Source of the DNA: Maricaulis sp017643475
GTDB lineage: Bacteria; Pseudomonadota; Alphaproteobacteria; Caulobacterales; Maricaulaceae
Direction: 5' to 3'
Assembly (NCBI RefSeq): GCF_047123815.1
Contig: NZ_CP138920.1
Coordinates: 868,001 to 932,000 of the forward strand
Length of the DNA: 64,000 nt
Position 1 is the stretch's first letter, and each line of letters opens with the position of its first letter. This document shows positions 7,856 through 16,701 of this stretch, piece after piece. Made by a program: the position numbers and the translations under genes. Under the pieces are notes generated by a model. The model ran no database searches, was not told the origin of the DNA, and was given only the letters and a program-made list of their open reading frames with translations.

Positions 7856-10153
7856 TCAAATCTTAACCACATTATCAACTGCCGCACCTGGCAGCCCGGC
7901 CTCTTCACCTGCTTCGAGCATCATCGAACGCAAGCTATTGACCGGTTCATTCATGTGATCAGCAATCCAGGTGCCAAGCTTGTTCGCATCCATTTGCGAA
8001 ATCATGCTTTTGACCGGACCGATATTTGAGGCGGACATGGAAAGGCTTTGGAAACCAAGAGCAATCAGCACCGCAGCTTCGAGCGGACGGGAGGCGGTTT
8101 CACCGCAAACAGAGACCGGAATCTCGTATTTCTGACAGGTCTGGCTGATCTGCTGGAACAGTCCCAGGGCGGGCGGGCTCAACACATCGTACCGATCCGA
8201 GACACGGGCATTGTCCCGGTCCGCCGCGAAGAAGTACTGCATCAGATCATTGGCGCCGACGGACACGAAATCGATGATGTCAACGACTTGCTCCATGGCC
8301 CAGGCGATGGCGGGAGTTTCCAGCATCATGCCGACCTGGACTTCGCTGGGCAGTTCGTGTCCCCGCTTTTCCGCCTGACGCAGTTCGCGATCGAGCATGT
8401 CACGCGCCGCGCGCATTTCCCACGGCGCGGCTATCATCGGGAACATGACTCTCAGCGACCGGCCGGCCGCAGCCCCGATCAGCGCCCGCAGCTGGTAACG
8501 CAGCAGGCCGGGCCGATCGAGCCCCATGCGGATGGCCCGCCAGCCCAGCGCCGGATTCGGTTCAACAGCTGATGGCGCAAAAGGCGCTACCTTGTCGCCG
8601 CCCAGATCCAGCGTGCGGAACACCACCGGCTTGTCCCCGGCAGCTTCCAGAACAGATCGATAGACTGTGGCCTGCTCGTCCAGGCGCGGCAGGGTATCGG
8701 AGACCATGAACTGGAATTCGGTGCGGAACAGCCCCACACCATCGGCGCCCAGTTCTTCCAGCTGTGTCATTTCGATCAGCAGGCCGGCATTCATCTGAAC
8801 CGTGACCTCACGTCCATCCAGGGTCCGGGCCGGACCGCGCAGCTGGGCGTAACGTTCCTGACGGGCCGAACGAGCCTCGATGCGTTCGTCATAGGTCGCG
8901 ACAACATCATCGGTGGGTCGAATGTGCAGCAGGCCAAACTCGCCATCCAGGATCAGCGGGTCGCCATCCTCGGCGCGGTCGAGCGCGCCCTCCAGATTGC
9001 CGACCAGCGGGATGCCGAGCGCCTTGGCGACGATGGCGGCGTGCGAGGAGGCAGACCCCTCCTCCAAGGCTATGCCCTTGAGCTTGTCACGATCGAAATC
9101 GAGCACTTCCGCGGGGCCCAGATTGCGGGCCACGATGATCGCATTGTCCGGCAGTTTGATGCTGGCGCCCGTATAGGCCTCGTCCAGATGCCGCAGCAGG
9201 CGGTTGGCAAGGTCTTCCAGATCATGCAGGCGATCGCGGAAATACGGATCCGGCGACTTCATCAGGCGGGCACGGTTCTCGTTTCGCACCCGCTCGACCG
9301 CAGCCTCGGCAGTCAGACCAAGACGGACGGCCTCGCGCAGACGTTCCAGCCAGCCCCGGTCCTGGGCAAACATGCGATACGCCTGCAGGACTTCGCGGGT
9401 TGGGCCACCAAAGGCACCGCGGCCACCCTCGAGCATCTCGTCCACGGCGGCCCGCAAGGCGGTCAGCGCCAGTTCGAGCCGTAGCTCCTCGCGCTCCATG
9501 TCGTCGGCGATCAGATGGTCCGTGCCGACATGCGGCTCGAACAGGACAGCAACGCCCTTGGCCAGACCGCTGGCGAAGGCCCCGCCCTGGAAACGCTCCG
9601 GCTTGGACTGGCGAACATCCAGTTCCGCCATTTCCTCGGCTTCGGCGATATCGCCACTGGCGACGATCTCGGCCAGGACCATGGCGACGGTCTGCAGCGT
9701 CTCGACTTCCTCCTCGGAAATCTCCCGCTTGGCCGCCGCCTGGGCCGTCAGGACCCCCACCAGGCGACCACCGCGCAGAATTGGAACACCGACAAAGGTG
9801 TCGAAGGGTTCCTCACCGGTTTCCGGCTTGTAGGAGAAGGCCGGATGCTGGCTGGCGCTTGATGTCGTCAACGGACGGGCATTGCGGGCGACCAGGCCGA
9901 CAAGGCCCTCGCCCGGCTTGAGACGAACCTTGTGAACGGACTCGGTTTTCAGACCGTGCGTCGCGCACAGCTCAAGCGAGCTGGATTTTCGCGACAGGTA
10001 GATCGAGCACACATCCCAGCCCGCCTCCTCCGAAATCATGTCGGTGAGGTGGTCCAGTCGCTCCTGCGCATTTTCCTGCACGGCCATAAGCTCGCGCATG
10101 CGCGTCAGCAGCCTGCGGGGATCCCTGACGGCCGGTTGGGTCGTTTCGGTCAT
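7856..10153 (-). CDS. ptsP: Phosphoenolpyruvate-protein phosphotransferase of the nitrogen PTS (EI-Ntr)
   Basis: Enzyme I-Ntr takes phosphate from phosphoenolpyruvate and passes it to NPr, starting the regulatory nitrogen PTS. The 765-residue protein has an N-terminal GAF domain (about residues 15-165), then the PTS enzyme I domains: the phosphohistidine site is H371 in GSASSHAAIVAKALGIP, and the PEP-binding barrel shows LFRTEFQFM and VCGETASRP. The GAF domain separates PtsP from the carbohydrate enzyme I. Its start overlaps the lysC stop by four bases (ATGA), so the two are translationally coupled. Confidence 0.95.
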   Translation of the reverse strand: MTETTQPAVRDPRRLLTRMRELMAVQENAQERLDHLTDMISEEAGWDVCSIYLSRKSSSLELCATHGLKTESVHKVRLKPGEGLVGLVARNARPLTTSSASQHPAFSYKPETGEEPFDTFVGVPILRGGRLVGVLTAQAAAKREISEEEVETLQTVAMVLAEIVASGDIAEAEEMAELDVRQSKPERFQGGAFASGLAKGVAVLFEPHVGTDHLIADDMEREELRLELALTALRAAVDEMLEGGRGAFGGPTREVLQAYRMFAQDRGWLERLREAVRLGLTAEAAVERVRNENRARLMKSPDPYFRDRLHDLEDLANRLLRHLDEAYTGASIKLPDNAIIVARNLGPAEVLDFDRDKLKGIALEEGSASSHAAIVAKALGIPLVGNLEGALDRAEDGDPLILDGEFGLLHIRPTDDVVATYDERIEARSARQERYAQLRGPARTLDGREVTVQMNAGLLIEMTQLEELGADGVGLFRTEFQFMVSDTLPRLDEQATVYRSVLEAAGDKPVVFRTLDLGGDKVAPFAPSAVEPNPALGWRAIRMGLDRPGLLRYQLRALIGAAAGRSLRVMFPMIAAPWEMRAARDMLDRELRQAEKRGHELPSEVQVGMMLETPAIAWAMEQVVDIIDFVSVGANDLMQYFFAADRDNARVSDRYDVLSPPALGLFQQISQTCQKYEIPVSVCGETASRPLEAAVLIALGFQSLSMSASNIGPVKSMISQMDANKLGTWIADHMNEPVNSLRSMMLEAGEEAGLPGAAVDNVVKI

Positions 10154-11373
10154 GCGTTGATATGGTCCAGTCCGTAAGCTGCATGCAAGGCCCGCACAGC
10201 CTGCTCCACAGCATCATTCTCGATCAGTGCAGAAATCTTGATCTCCGAAGTTGCAAGGACCTTTACGGCGATTCCTGCCTGGCCGAGAACTCCAAAGAGG
10301 GAACGGGCGATGTCGGCGCGCTGGCGCAGGCCTGCACCGACAACGGAAACCTTTGCCAGACCGGTCTCATGCGAAAGCACGGATCCGTCCGCGGCCTCTT
10401 CAACCGCCGCCAGCGCGCCCCTGAGATCACGCTGGGAAACCGAAAACTCCAGATTATGGCGGCCGTCATCGCGGCCATGCGCCTGGACGATCATGTCCAC
10501 GCCAATGCCTGCATTCGCGAGCGCTTCGAACACGGTTTCCGCAAGACGGCTCGGCTCCGTCGCGCCCAACAGCGCAATACGCGCCTGGTCACGGGCATAG
10601 GCCACACCACTGACCAGTCGGCGCTCGCCCAGCGCTCGCTCAGGCACAACATGGGTCCCCCGACTTTCTCCCGGCGCGGCAAAGCTGGAGACGACTTTCA
10701 TCTCGACGCCCTGGGCCTTGGCATACTCGACAGATCGCGGCTGCAGGACTTTCGCGCCCTGGCTGGCGAGCTCCAGCATTTCGTCATGACTGACGGCGTC
10801 CAGGCGCGTCGCCTGCGGCTCGACACGCGGATCGGTCGTGTAGACACCATCCACATCGGTATAGATGTCACAACGTGCTTTCAGCGCTGCGGCCAGCGCC
10901 GCTGCGGACAGATCGGTTCCACCTCGCCCCAGCGTCCGCAATTCGGCCTCACGCGTAATGCCCTGATATCCGGCCAGCACAGGCACTTCGCCTGCCGCCA
11001 GCGCGTCCTCGAAAATCTGCACATCCATGTCGGCGATGGAGGCAGCGCCACAGGGGCCCGTCGTCACGACCGGCGCCTGCCAGCCCATGATGGAGCGCGA
11101 TTTCAGTCCCAGTTCACGCAGAGCCAGGGCCATAAGCGAGGCAGAGACCTGTTCGCCAGCGGCCAGGGCGACATCGGTTTCACGATCGCCCAATCCACCA
11201 CCCAGTTCGCTGGACAGGCCCAGCAGGCGGTCGGTTTCACCGGACATGGCGGAAACAACGACGATCGGCGTTTCGCCTTGCTCGACAGCGTGTTGGATCA
11301 GGCGGGCGGAGTGCCGAATTCTCTCGATAGAGCCCACAGAAGTTCCGCCAAACTTGGCGACAACACGTGTCAT
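10150..11373 (-). CDS. lysC: Aspartate kinase
   Basis: LysC phosphorylates L-aspartate, the first step towards lysine, threonine, methionine and diaminopimelate. The 407-residue protein begins with the kinase motif KFGGTSV (residues 7-13), carries GRGGTDLSAAALAAAL and the YTDVDGVYTTDPR substrate region, and ends with two ACT regulatory domains. This length fits the alphaproteobacterial monofunctional enzyme. It is followed without a gap by ptsP (ATGA overlap). ubiG is transcribed away from it across a 208-bp intergenic space. Confidence 0.96.
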   Translation of the reverse strand: MTRVVAKFGGTSVGSIERIRHSARLIQHAVEQGETPIVVVSAMSGETDRLLGLSSELGGGLGDRETDVALAAGEQVSASLMALALRELGLKSRSIMGWQAPVVTTGPCGAASIADMDVQIFEDALAAGEVPVLAGYQGITREAELRTLGRGGTDLSAAALAAALKARCDIYTDVDGVYTTDPRVEPQATRLDAVSHDEMLELASQGAKVLQPRSVEYAKAQGVEMKVVSSFAAPGESRGTHVVPERALGERRLVSGVAYARDQARIALLGATEPSRLAETVFEALANAGIGVDMIVQAHGRDDGRHNLEFSVSQRDLRGALAAVEEAADGSVLSHETGLAKVSVVGAGLRQRADIARSLFGVLGQAGIAVKVLATSEIKISALIENDAVEQAVRALHAAYGLDHINA

Positions 11374-11581
11374 TCAGGCCGTCCCTCGCTGCCCCGACTG
11401 CTCTATGGCTGCATATAATTGCGCGCGGGCCTCGATTACACCCCGGCCTGCGGCCATATTAAGGCGCGACGCGCCAATCCGTCGCCTGTCCTAATGCGCT
11501 GACAGCCGCTATGCAATGTCACAACGCAAGGGACGACGACTCGTGACCGTCCAGAACCGTGGGAATATCAAAGGACAAGCC

Positions 11582-12340
11582 ATGGGCAGCCAAGCCGCAC
11601 CGGACACTCTCAACCGCCCCTCGATCGACCCGGAAGAGGTCGAGAAATTCTCGCGCATTGCCGCGGAATGGTGGGATCCGGACAGCAAGTTCAAACCCCT
11701 GCACAAGTTCAACCCGGTCCGCCTGGACTTCATCCGCGACACCGTCAGCCTGCACTTCAACCGCTCCGGCGACAAACCCTTTGCAGGACTACGCGTGCTG
11801 GACATTGGCTGTGGCGGCGGACTGGTTTCCGAACCCATGGCTCGCCTCGGCGCTGAGATGGTGTCGGTCGATGCCTCGGAAGCCAATATCAAGACTGCCA
11901 GCGTGCATGCACAGGAAGTCGGGCTGGAGATCGACTATCGCCACGGTGTCGCCGAGCAATTGCTCGAGGCCGGCGAACAATTCGATGTCGTGCTCAATCT
12001 GGAAGTGATGGAACATGTCGCCAATCCGCACACTTTCCTGATTGATTGCGCGCACCTGGTCAAACCGGGTGGTCTGATGATCTGTGCCACCATCAACCGC
12101 ACGCCCAAGGCCTTTGCACTGGCCATTGTCGGGGCGGAATGGATCATGGGATGGCTGCCGCGCGGCACGCATCGTTTCGGCAAGCTTGTACGCCCCTCGG
12201 AAATCCGCACAGCCCTGTCCCAGGGCGGCATGGAAACCGAACCACCGGTTGGCGTGACCTATAACCCGCTCAATGACCAGTTCTCGATCGGCAGCGACGT
12301 CTCGGTGAATTACATGATGGTCGCACGCAAGCCGGACTAG
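11582..12340 (+). CDS. ubiG: Ubiquinone biosynthesis O-methyltransferase
   Basis: UbiG carries out both O-methylations in ubiquinone synthesis using S-adenosylmethionine. The 252-residue protein has the family signature EVEKFSRIAAEWWDPDSKFKPLHKFNP near its N-terminus (quoted here in parts: FSRIAAEWWDP and KPLHKFNPVR) and SAM-binding motif I DIGCGGGL at about residues 74-81. The ATG at 11582 has AAAGGA upstream; an open extension to 11516 has no ribosome-binding site. It ends tail-to-tail with the CYTH gene, both stop codons sharing CTAG. Confidence 0.95.
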   Translation: MGSQAAPDTLNRPSIDPEEVEKFSRIAAEWWDPDSKFKPLHKFNPVRLDFIRDTVSLHFNRSGDKPFAGLRVLDIGCGGGLVSEPMARLGAEMVSVDASEANIKTASVHAQEVGLEIDYRHGVAEQLLEAGEQFDVVLNLEVMEHVANPHTFLIDCAHLVKPGGLMICATINRTPKAFALAIVGAEWIMGWLPRGTHRFGKLVRPSEIRTALSQGGMETEPPVGVTYNPLNDQFSIGSDVSVNYMMVARKPD

Positions 12341-12828
12341 GCCTGGTCGCGCCAGTCCCGATAAGGGTTCAGCGCCAGATTGATATTCTTGAAACGCGGA
12401 TCGGTGCTGACCTCGGCGCCGCACCAGTCGGGCAGATCAACGACCTGGTCTTCTTTGTCCAGCTCGATCTCGGCCATCACCAGTCCCGCATTGGCGCCGG
12501 CGAAGACATCCAGCTCCCAGACCAAACTGCCCTGCGGCAGCAGGTAGCGCGTCTTCTCCACCACCACGCTCGCCCTGAGCACCTGTGCCATTTCGCGGGC
12601 ATCGGCGAGCGGGATCTCGTATTCGAATTCCGGAGCACTGAGCCCGGTGGACCGGCCCTTGATGGTCAACCAGGCCTGTGTCTCGTCGACGATGCGCACA
12701 CGAAAGGCCGGATCAAATCCCTCGCCCAGATAGAACTGGCTGAGTCGCTTCGCCTGCAAACCCGACAGCGGCGGCAATCGCTCCGGCAGGACACGGAATT
12801 TCCGCTCGATCTCGACATTCGCGCCCAT
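12337..12828 (-). CDS. CYTH-domain protein (triphosphate tunnel metalloenzyme family)
   Basis: The family signature EIERK (ExExK) is at residues 6-10 and is followed by the alternating charged strands expected for the eight-stranded tunnel (FRVRIVDETQAWLTIK, EFEYEIP, VVEKTRYLL, WELDVF, MAEIEL). Members hydrolyse inorganic triphosphate or related substrates; the E. coli relative is YgiF. About 163 residues. The ATG at 12828 directly follows the stop of the DUF1178 gene with a four-base gap. Its stop overlaps the ubiG stop at CTAG. Confidence 0.88.
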   Translation of the reverse strand: MGANVEIERKFRVLPERLPPLSGLQAKRLSQFYLGEGFDPAFRVRIVDETQAWLTIKGRSTGLSAPEFEYEIPLADAREMAQVLRASVVVEKTRYLLPQGSLVWELDVFAGANAGLVMAEIELDKEDQVVDLPDWCGAEVSTDPRFKNINLALNPYRDWRDQA

Positions 12829-12832
12829 GCGC

Positions 12833-13255
12833 TCAGTTTGCTTTCTTGGGCGGTGTCGGGGCAAAGGCATCCGGCAGCGGGGTGACCGGTACGCCATCAT
12901 CCTTCAGGGCCTTGCTCTCCTCGGCAGAGGTCTCGCCATAGATCAGCCGTTCCGGCTTCTCGCCCTCATGCATGGCCCTGGCTTCCGAGGCGAATTCATC
13001 GCCGACATAGTCGTAATTGTCCCGGATATGCGCGCGGACTTTCGAGGCCATCTGCTTGACCTGTTCCTCCGGCGAGGCCTCGCGTTCGCGCGAGGTGCGC
13101 ACTGCAGGCGCCATCAGCGCCTTGCGCACGTCCAGCGAGCCGCAATGCGGGCATTCGACCAGATTGCGAGCGACCTGGTCGTCATAGGATGCCGAATTGG
13201 AGAACCAGGCCTCGAATTCATGGTCCTGGTCGCAAAGCAGGGCGTATTTGATCAT
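12833..13255 (-). CDS. DUF1178 family protein with a putative zinc ribbon
   Basis: A 140-residue protein starting MIKYALLCDQDHEFEAWF with C8, C35 and C38 (CPHC), the typical DUF1178 layout. The family is widespread in alphaproteobacteria and has no known function. It overlaps the nitrilase-family gene upstream by four bases (ATGA) and runs into the CYTH gene, so the segment grxC, amidase, DUF1178, CYTH looks like one operon. Confidence 0.88.
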   Translation of the reverse strand: MIKYALLCDQDHEFEAWFSNSASYDDQVARNLVECPHCGSLDVRKALMAPAVRTSREREASPEEQVKQMASKVRAHIRDNYDYVGDEFASEARAMHEGEKPERLIYGETSAEESKALKDDGVPVTPLPDAFAPTPPKKAN

Positions 13256-14094
13256 TGCTCCAGTCTCTCGCGAAACGCTGCCTGGAGGGTTAACGCACGA
13301 TCATGCTCCAGCGCAGGGATCCGCCGGCGTGCCTCGGCCACTTTTCGCAGATCCAGATCGGCGTGCAAGATACCAGGTTCCGCATGCTCCAGCTGGGCGA
13401 CGATCTCGCCCCACGGGCCAACGATCATCGAATGCCCCCAGGTCTTGCGCCCATCCTCGTGCAGCCCGCCCTGGGCGGGTGCGATGACATAGCTGCCGGT
13501 CTCTATCGCCCGGGCGCGCAACAGGACCTCCCAGTGCGCCCGCCCGGTCGGACGGGTAAAGGCCGCCGGCACGGAGATGATCTCCGCCCCCGCCCTTGCC
13601 AGCGCCCGGTAAAGATAGGCAAAGCGCACATCATAACAGATGGACAGCCCCAGCCGGGCCCCGCCCAGATCGGTCACGCTGAGCGTCTCACCGGCCTGAT
13701 AGTTTGCGCTCTCGCGATAAGTCTCGCCCTGGCCCAGGCCGACATCGAACATGTGCGCCTTGTCATATCGCGCCAGGACCTCGCCCTCGGGCCCAAACAG
13801 GAAAGAGCGATTGGCGGCCTTGCGCTCGCCCAGCCATATGGCCAGCGAACCGATCAACAGCGTGATACCCAGCTCTTTCGCCAGCGCCGAGAAAGCCGGG
13901 ATGGCAGGCTCATCTGCCTCGGGCTTCATGACGGCAAAGGCCTGATCGGCATCCTTCTGCACCAGATGAGTTGTCTCCGGCGTCGCGATAAACTCCGCGC
14001 CCTCCGCGGCAGCCCGACGGATCATCTCGCAGGCCGTCTCGATATTGGCCTGCGGGTCGATACCCGAACGCATCTGGATAAGGGCGCAGCGCAT
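13252..14094 (-). CDS. Carbon-nitrogen hydrolase (nitrilase superfamily, Nit1/deaminated glutathione amidase-like)
   Basis: The catalytic triad of the nitrilase superfamily is visible: E40 in ATPETTH, K112 in RYDKAHMFDV and C153 in SICYDVRF. The 280-residue length and the DKAHMFDV and CYDVRF motifs fit the Nit1 branch, which removes the amide of deaminated glutathione. It lies two bases after grxC and overlaps DUF1178 by four bases. A link with grxC through glutathione repair is attractive but inferred. Confidence 0.88.
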   Translation of the reverse strand: MRCALIQMRSGIDPQANIETACEMIRRAAAEGAEFIATPETTHLVQKDADQAFAVMKPEADEPAIPAFSALAKELGITLLIGSLAIWLGERKAANRSFLFGPEGEVLARYDKAHMFDVGLGQGETYRESANYQAGETLSVTDLGGARLGLSICYDVRFAYLYRALARAGAEIISVPAAFTRPTGRAHWEVLLRARAIETGSYVIAPAQGGLHEDGRKTWGHSMIVGPWGEIVAQLEHAEPGILHADLDLRKVAEARRRIPALEHDRALTLQAAFRERLEQ

Positions 14095-14097
14095 GGA

Positions 14098-14361
14098 TCA
14101 GAGATCCGCAGCGAGCATGGCGTCGAGCTTGCCGGCACGTTCCAGCGCCATCATGTCGTCGCATCCACCAATGTGAGTATCGCCGACAAAGATCTGCGGG
14201 AAGGTACGGCTGCCATTGGACTTCTCGAACATTTCCCGGCGCGCCGCGGCATTCATGCCGGCGTCGATCTCGGTGAAATCAGCCTTCTTCTCTTTCAACA
14301 GCGCGACAGCGCGGGCGCAGTAACCGCACATCGAGCGCGTATAGATCGTGACTTGGGACAT
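14098..14361 (-). CDS. grxC: Glutaredoxin 3
   Basis: An 87-residue glutaredoxin that uses glutathione to reduce protein disulfides in the cytosol. The active site reads MCGYCARA with C12 and C15; most GrxC proteins have CPYC, so the proline is a glycine here. The cis-proline and glycine region (TFPQIFVGDTHIGGCDD) is intact. The ATG at 14361 has AAAGGAG upstream. comF ends 18 bp upstream on the same strand. Confidence 0.93.
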   Translation of the reverse strand: MSQVTIYTRSMCGYCARAVALLKEKKADFTEIDAGMNAAARREMFEKSNGSRTFPQIFVGDTHIGGCDDMMALERAGKLDAMLAADL

Positions 14362-14379
14362 AGAATTCTCCTTTGCTCC

Positions 14380-15135
14380 CTAAATAGTCAGATCTGTTTC
14401 TCTTACAACTCGGCAAAGTGTCACGACGTCCACACGCCCCGATCCAGATCGCTTGAGCAGACTGGCGCAGGCATTCACCGTTGCCCCAGTGGTGAGCACA
14501 TCATCGACCAGCAGGATATCCTGGCCCTCAAGCTTACCGGTCAGTTCAAACGCGCCTGACACATTGCGCTTGCGCGAGCGGGCGCCCTGACCCGCCTGGC
14601 TGGGCGTCGCCTTCCGGCGCAGGAGAAGATCCGGCTCGAAACCCAACCCCGCCTGCCGCGCCATCGCCCGGGCCAGAAGTCCCGCCTGGTTGTAACGACG
14701 CTTCATCAGGCGTTTCCAGTGCAGCGGCACGGGCAAAATCAAGGCCCCATCCTGGACCTGTCGGCCGATACTCATCCACATCCAGCGCGCGAAACGCTCC
14801 ACACTCTCGCGCCGGTCAGCATGTTTGAGCGGCAGAACAAGATCCCGCGACACCTCGTCATAAACCAGTGGCGCACGGGCCCGGTCATAATATGGTGGTC
14901 TGGCGATGCAGCTGGCACAAAACCTACCCGTGACATCGGCTCCGCCAAACGGGTAGTCAAAAGGCAGCCCGCAGGTCCTGCACAGCGGGTCGGCGACAAA
15001 TCGCAGGCGGGACCAGGCCTCTGCCGCCAGCTCGCCATGTGCCCGCACCGGCTGGTGAGACACGGGGCATAGCGGTGGCCAGATCAGATTCTGGGCTTCA
15101 CTCAATACTGCACGCCACGGCGCCGACATCTTCAT
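14380..15135 (-). CDS. ComF family protein (phosphoribosyltransferase-type)
   Basis: ComF-like proteins combine an N-terminal cysteine-rich segment with a phosphoribosyltransferase fold. Here CRTCG and CASC form the likely zinc site, and ILLVDDVLTTGAT near the C-terminus is the PRPP-binding loop. The family is linked to DNA uptake in competent bacteria, but in alphaproteobacteria its role is unproven. I prefer the ATG at 15135; the frame is open to 15213, which would overlap the divergent methyltransferase gene. A second ATG lies two codons inside. Confidence 0.87.
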   Translation of the reverse strand: MKMSAPWRAVLSEAQNLIWPPLCPVSHQPVRAHGELAAEAWSRLRFVADPLCRTCGLPFDYPFGGADVTGRFCASCIARPPYYDRARAPLVYDEVSRDLVLPLKHADRRESVERFARWMWMSIGRQVQDGALILPVPLHWKRLMKRRYNQAGLLARAMARQAGLGFEPDLLLRRKATPSQAGQGARSRKRNVSGAFELTGKLEGQDILLVDDVLTTGATVNACASLLKRSGSGRVDVVTLCRVVRETDLTI

Positions 15136-15165
15136 ATCGCCGGCAAAGAGGGTATATGCACAGGC

Positions 15166-16080
15166 ATGACCGATCTTCCTCCCCAGCTGTTCGACCGCGC
15201 ATTGCTGAAACACCGCCGCAACCGCGCAGCGGGCAATCTATCGCATTACAGCTTCCTCGCGAAGCGGGCTTTTGACGACATGCTGGATCGGGTGGAGAGC
15301 ATTACCCGCGATTTCGACCGTGCCCTCATCCTGGGGGGTGGGCCGGATCTGCGCGAGGAGCTCGCCCAGCGCTCGGCAGCCGGAAAGATTGGCTGGCTGG
15401 CCCAGAGCGATCTGGCACCTGCAGTGGCTGCGCGGCTTGGCCACCCGGCCCTCGCCATCGATGAGGAATACCTGCCGGTCGCCGAACATTCGCTGGACCT
15501 GGTCCTGGCGCCGATGAACCTGCACTGGACCAACGACCTGCCCGGCGTGCTGGTCCAGATCAACCGCGCCTTGAAACCGGACGGATTTTTCGCCGGAGCC
15601 CTGTTCGGTGGCGCCTCGCTGACCGAGCTTCGCCAGTCACTGATGACCGCCGAGAGCGAACTGACCGGCGGTGCCAGCGCCCGCGTCTCTCCCCTCGCTG
15701 GGACCTTCGACATGGCGGCTCTGCTACAGCGCGCAGGCTTTGCCATGCCCGTCGCAGACATCGATCGTGTCACCGTGCGTTATGACAATGTTTTCAAGTT
15801 GATGCACGATCTCCGTGGAATGGGCGAAACGAATATTCTCGCCGAGCGCAGCCGCAAGCCGGCGACACGCGCCCTGATGATGCGAACAGCCGAAATCTAC
15901 GCAGACCGTTTTGCGGACGCGGATGGGCGGATTCGGGCAAGTTTCGAGATCGTGCATTTTGGCGGCTGGGCGCCGCACCCCGACCAGCCCCGGGCCAAGC
16001 GTCCGGGCTCGGCCACGACACGACTGGCGGACGCGCTGGGCGTCAAGGAACATTCGGCCGGTGAAAAGGCGGGTGGTTAG
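15166..16080 (+). CDS. SAM-dependent methyltransferase (BioC/NDUFAF5-like)
   Basis: A 304-residue class I methyltransferase whose start (PPQLFDRALLKHRRNRAA) and DLVLAPMNLHWTNDLPG segment match the NDUFAF5/BioC-like group. In mitochondria NDUFAF5 hydroxylates an arginine in complex I; the bacterial role is inferred only. The SAM loop is modified (LILGGGPD). It is divergent from comF with 30 bp between chosen starts, and its TAG stop overlaps the stop of the tiny pilin gene on the other strand (TTAG). Confidence 0.78.
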   Translation: MTDLPPQLFDRALLKHRRNRAAGNLSHYSFLAKRAFDDMLDRVESITRDFDRALILGGGPDLREELAQRSAAGKIGWLAQSDLAPAVAARLGHPALAIDEEYLPVAEHSLDLVLAPMNLHWTNDLPGVLVQINRALKPDGFFAGALFGGASLTELRQSLMTAESELTGGASARVSPLAGTFDMAALLQRAGFAMPVADIDRVTVRYDNVFKLMHDLRGMGETNILAERSRKPATRALMMRTAEIYADRFADADGRIRASFEIVHFGGWAPHPDQPRAKRPGSATTRLADALGVKEHSAGEKAGG

Positions 16081-16238
16081 AAAGCGCCGCCAGCGTCCGT
16101 GAACATGGTCATCACCGCCGGTCCGATCAGCATGAGCGCTGCCACTCCGGCAATGGAAATCAGCACTGCGATCAGTGAATACTCGATCGCCGAACCACCG
16201 TGTTCGCAAGCCAGGAATTTGCGCATCAACTGTCTCAT
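16077..16238 (-). CDS. Flp/Fap-type pilin-like small protein (53 aa)
   Basis: Reading the minus strand from the ATG at 16238 gives 53 residues: a short basic leader, GG followed by SAIEYSLIAVLISIAGVAAL, then a short tail. This is the type IVb (Flp) pilin pattern: cleavage after the first glycine leaves glutamate at position +5, next to tyrosine, ahead of a hydrophobic helix. Its start overlaps the mutT stop by four bases (ATGA), so it is translated with mutT. No tad/cpa assembly gene is in the window. It could be a pilin or a pseudopilin. Confidence 0.8.
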   Translation of the reverse strand: MRQLMRKFLACEHGGSAIEYSLIAVLISIAGVAALMLIGPAVMTMFTDAGGAF

Positions 16239-16651
16239 AACCGGTCCCTTATTTCCGCTGCCAGCGGCATGTCAGCAGCCGGCATGGGGTATTTGCGGAG
16301 GTTTTCCTTGCGGACCCAGGCCAGTTCCTGGCCTTCATTGGGTTGCGGGAAACCATCCCAAGTACGGCACAGGAAGAGCGGCATGACGATGTGGAAATCG
16401 TCATAAGGGTGCGAAACGAATGCGAAGGGATGCAGGCATCTCTCACAGGGCTCAACACTCAATTCCTCTCTCAGCTCGCGGATCGCGGCCTGTTCCGGCG
16501 TTTCTCCGGGCTCGATCTTGCCGCCCGGAAACTCCCACAGCCCCGCCATGGGTTTGCCCTCGGGACGTCGTGTGAGCAGGATGCGGCCATCCGCATCGAG
16601 CAAGGCACACGCAACAACGTAGAGGACCTTTTTGGGGCCTTGGTCATTCAT
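16235..16651 (-). CDS. mutT: 8-oxo-dGTP diphosphatase (Nudix hydrolase)
   Basis: MutT removes oxidised dGTP from the nucleotide pool. The Nudix box starts GKIEPGE and continues to RELREEL (residues about 44-66), matching the G-x5-E-x7-RE-x2-EE pattern. The protein has 138 residues from the ATG at 16651, which has GGGAGA upstream; a TTG at 16660 is less likely. The last residues overlap the start of the pilin-like gene. Some relatives hydrolyse other nucleotides, so the exact substrate is by homology. Confidence 0.88.
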   Translation of the reverse strand: MNDQGPKKVLYVVACALLDADGRILLTRRPEGKPMAGLWEFPGGKIEPGETPEQAAIRELREELSVEPCERCLHPFAFVSHPYDDFHIVMPLFLCRTWDGFPQPNEGQELAWVRKENLRKYPMPAADMPLAAEIRDRL

Positions 16652-16701
16652 TATGGGCAATCTCCCTTAAAGACCGGTGCAGAAACACGGTTAATCAAGC
16701 C

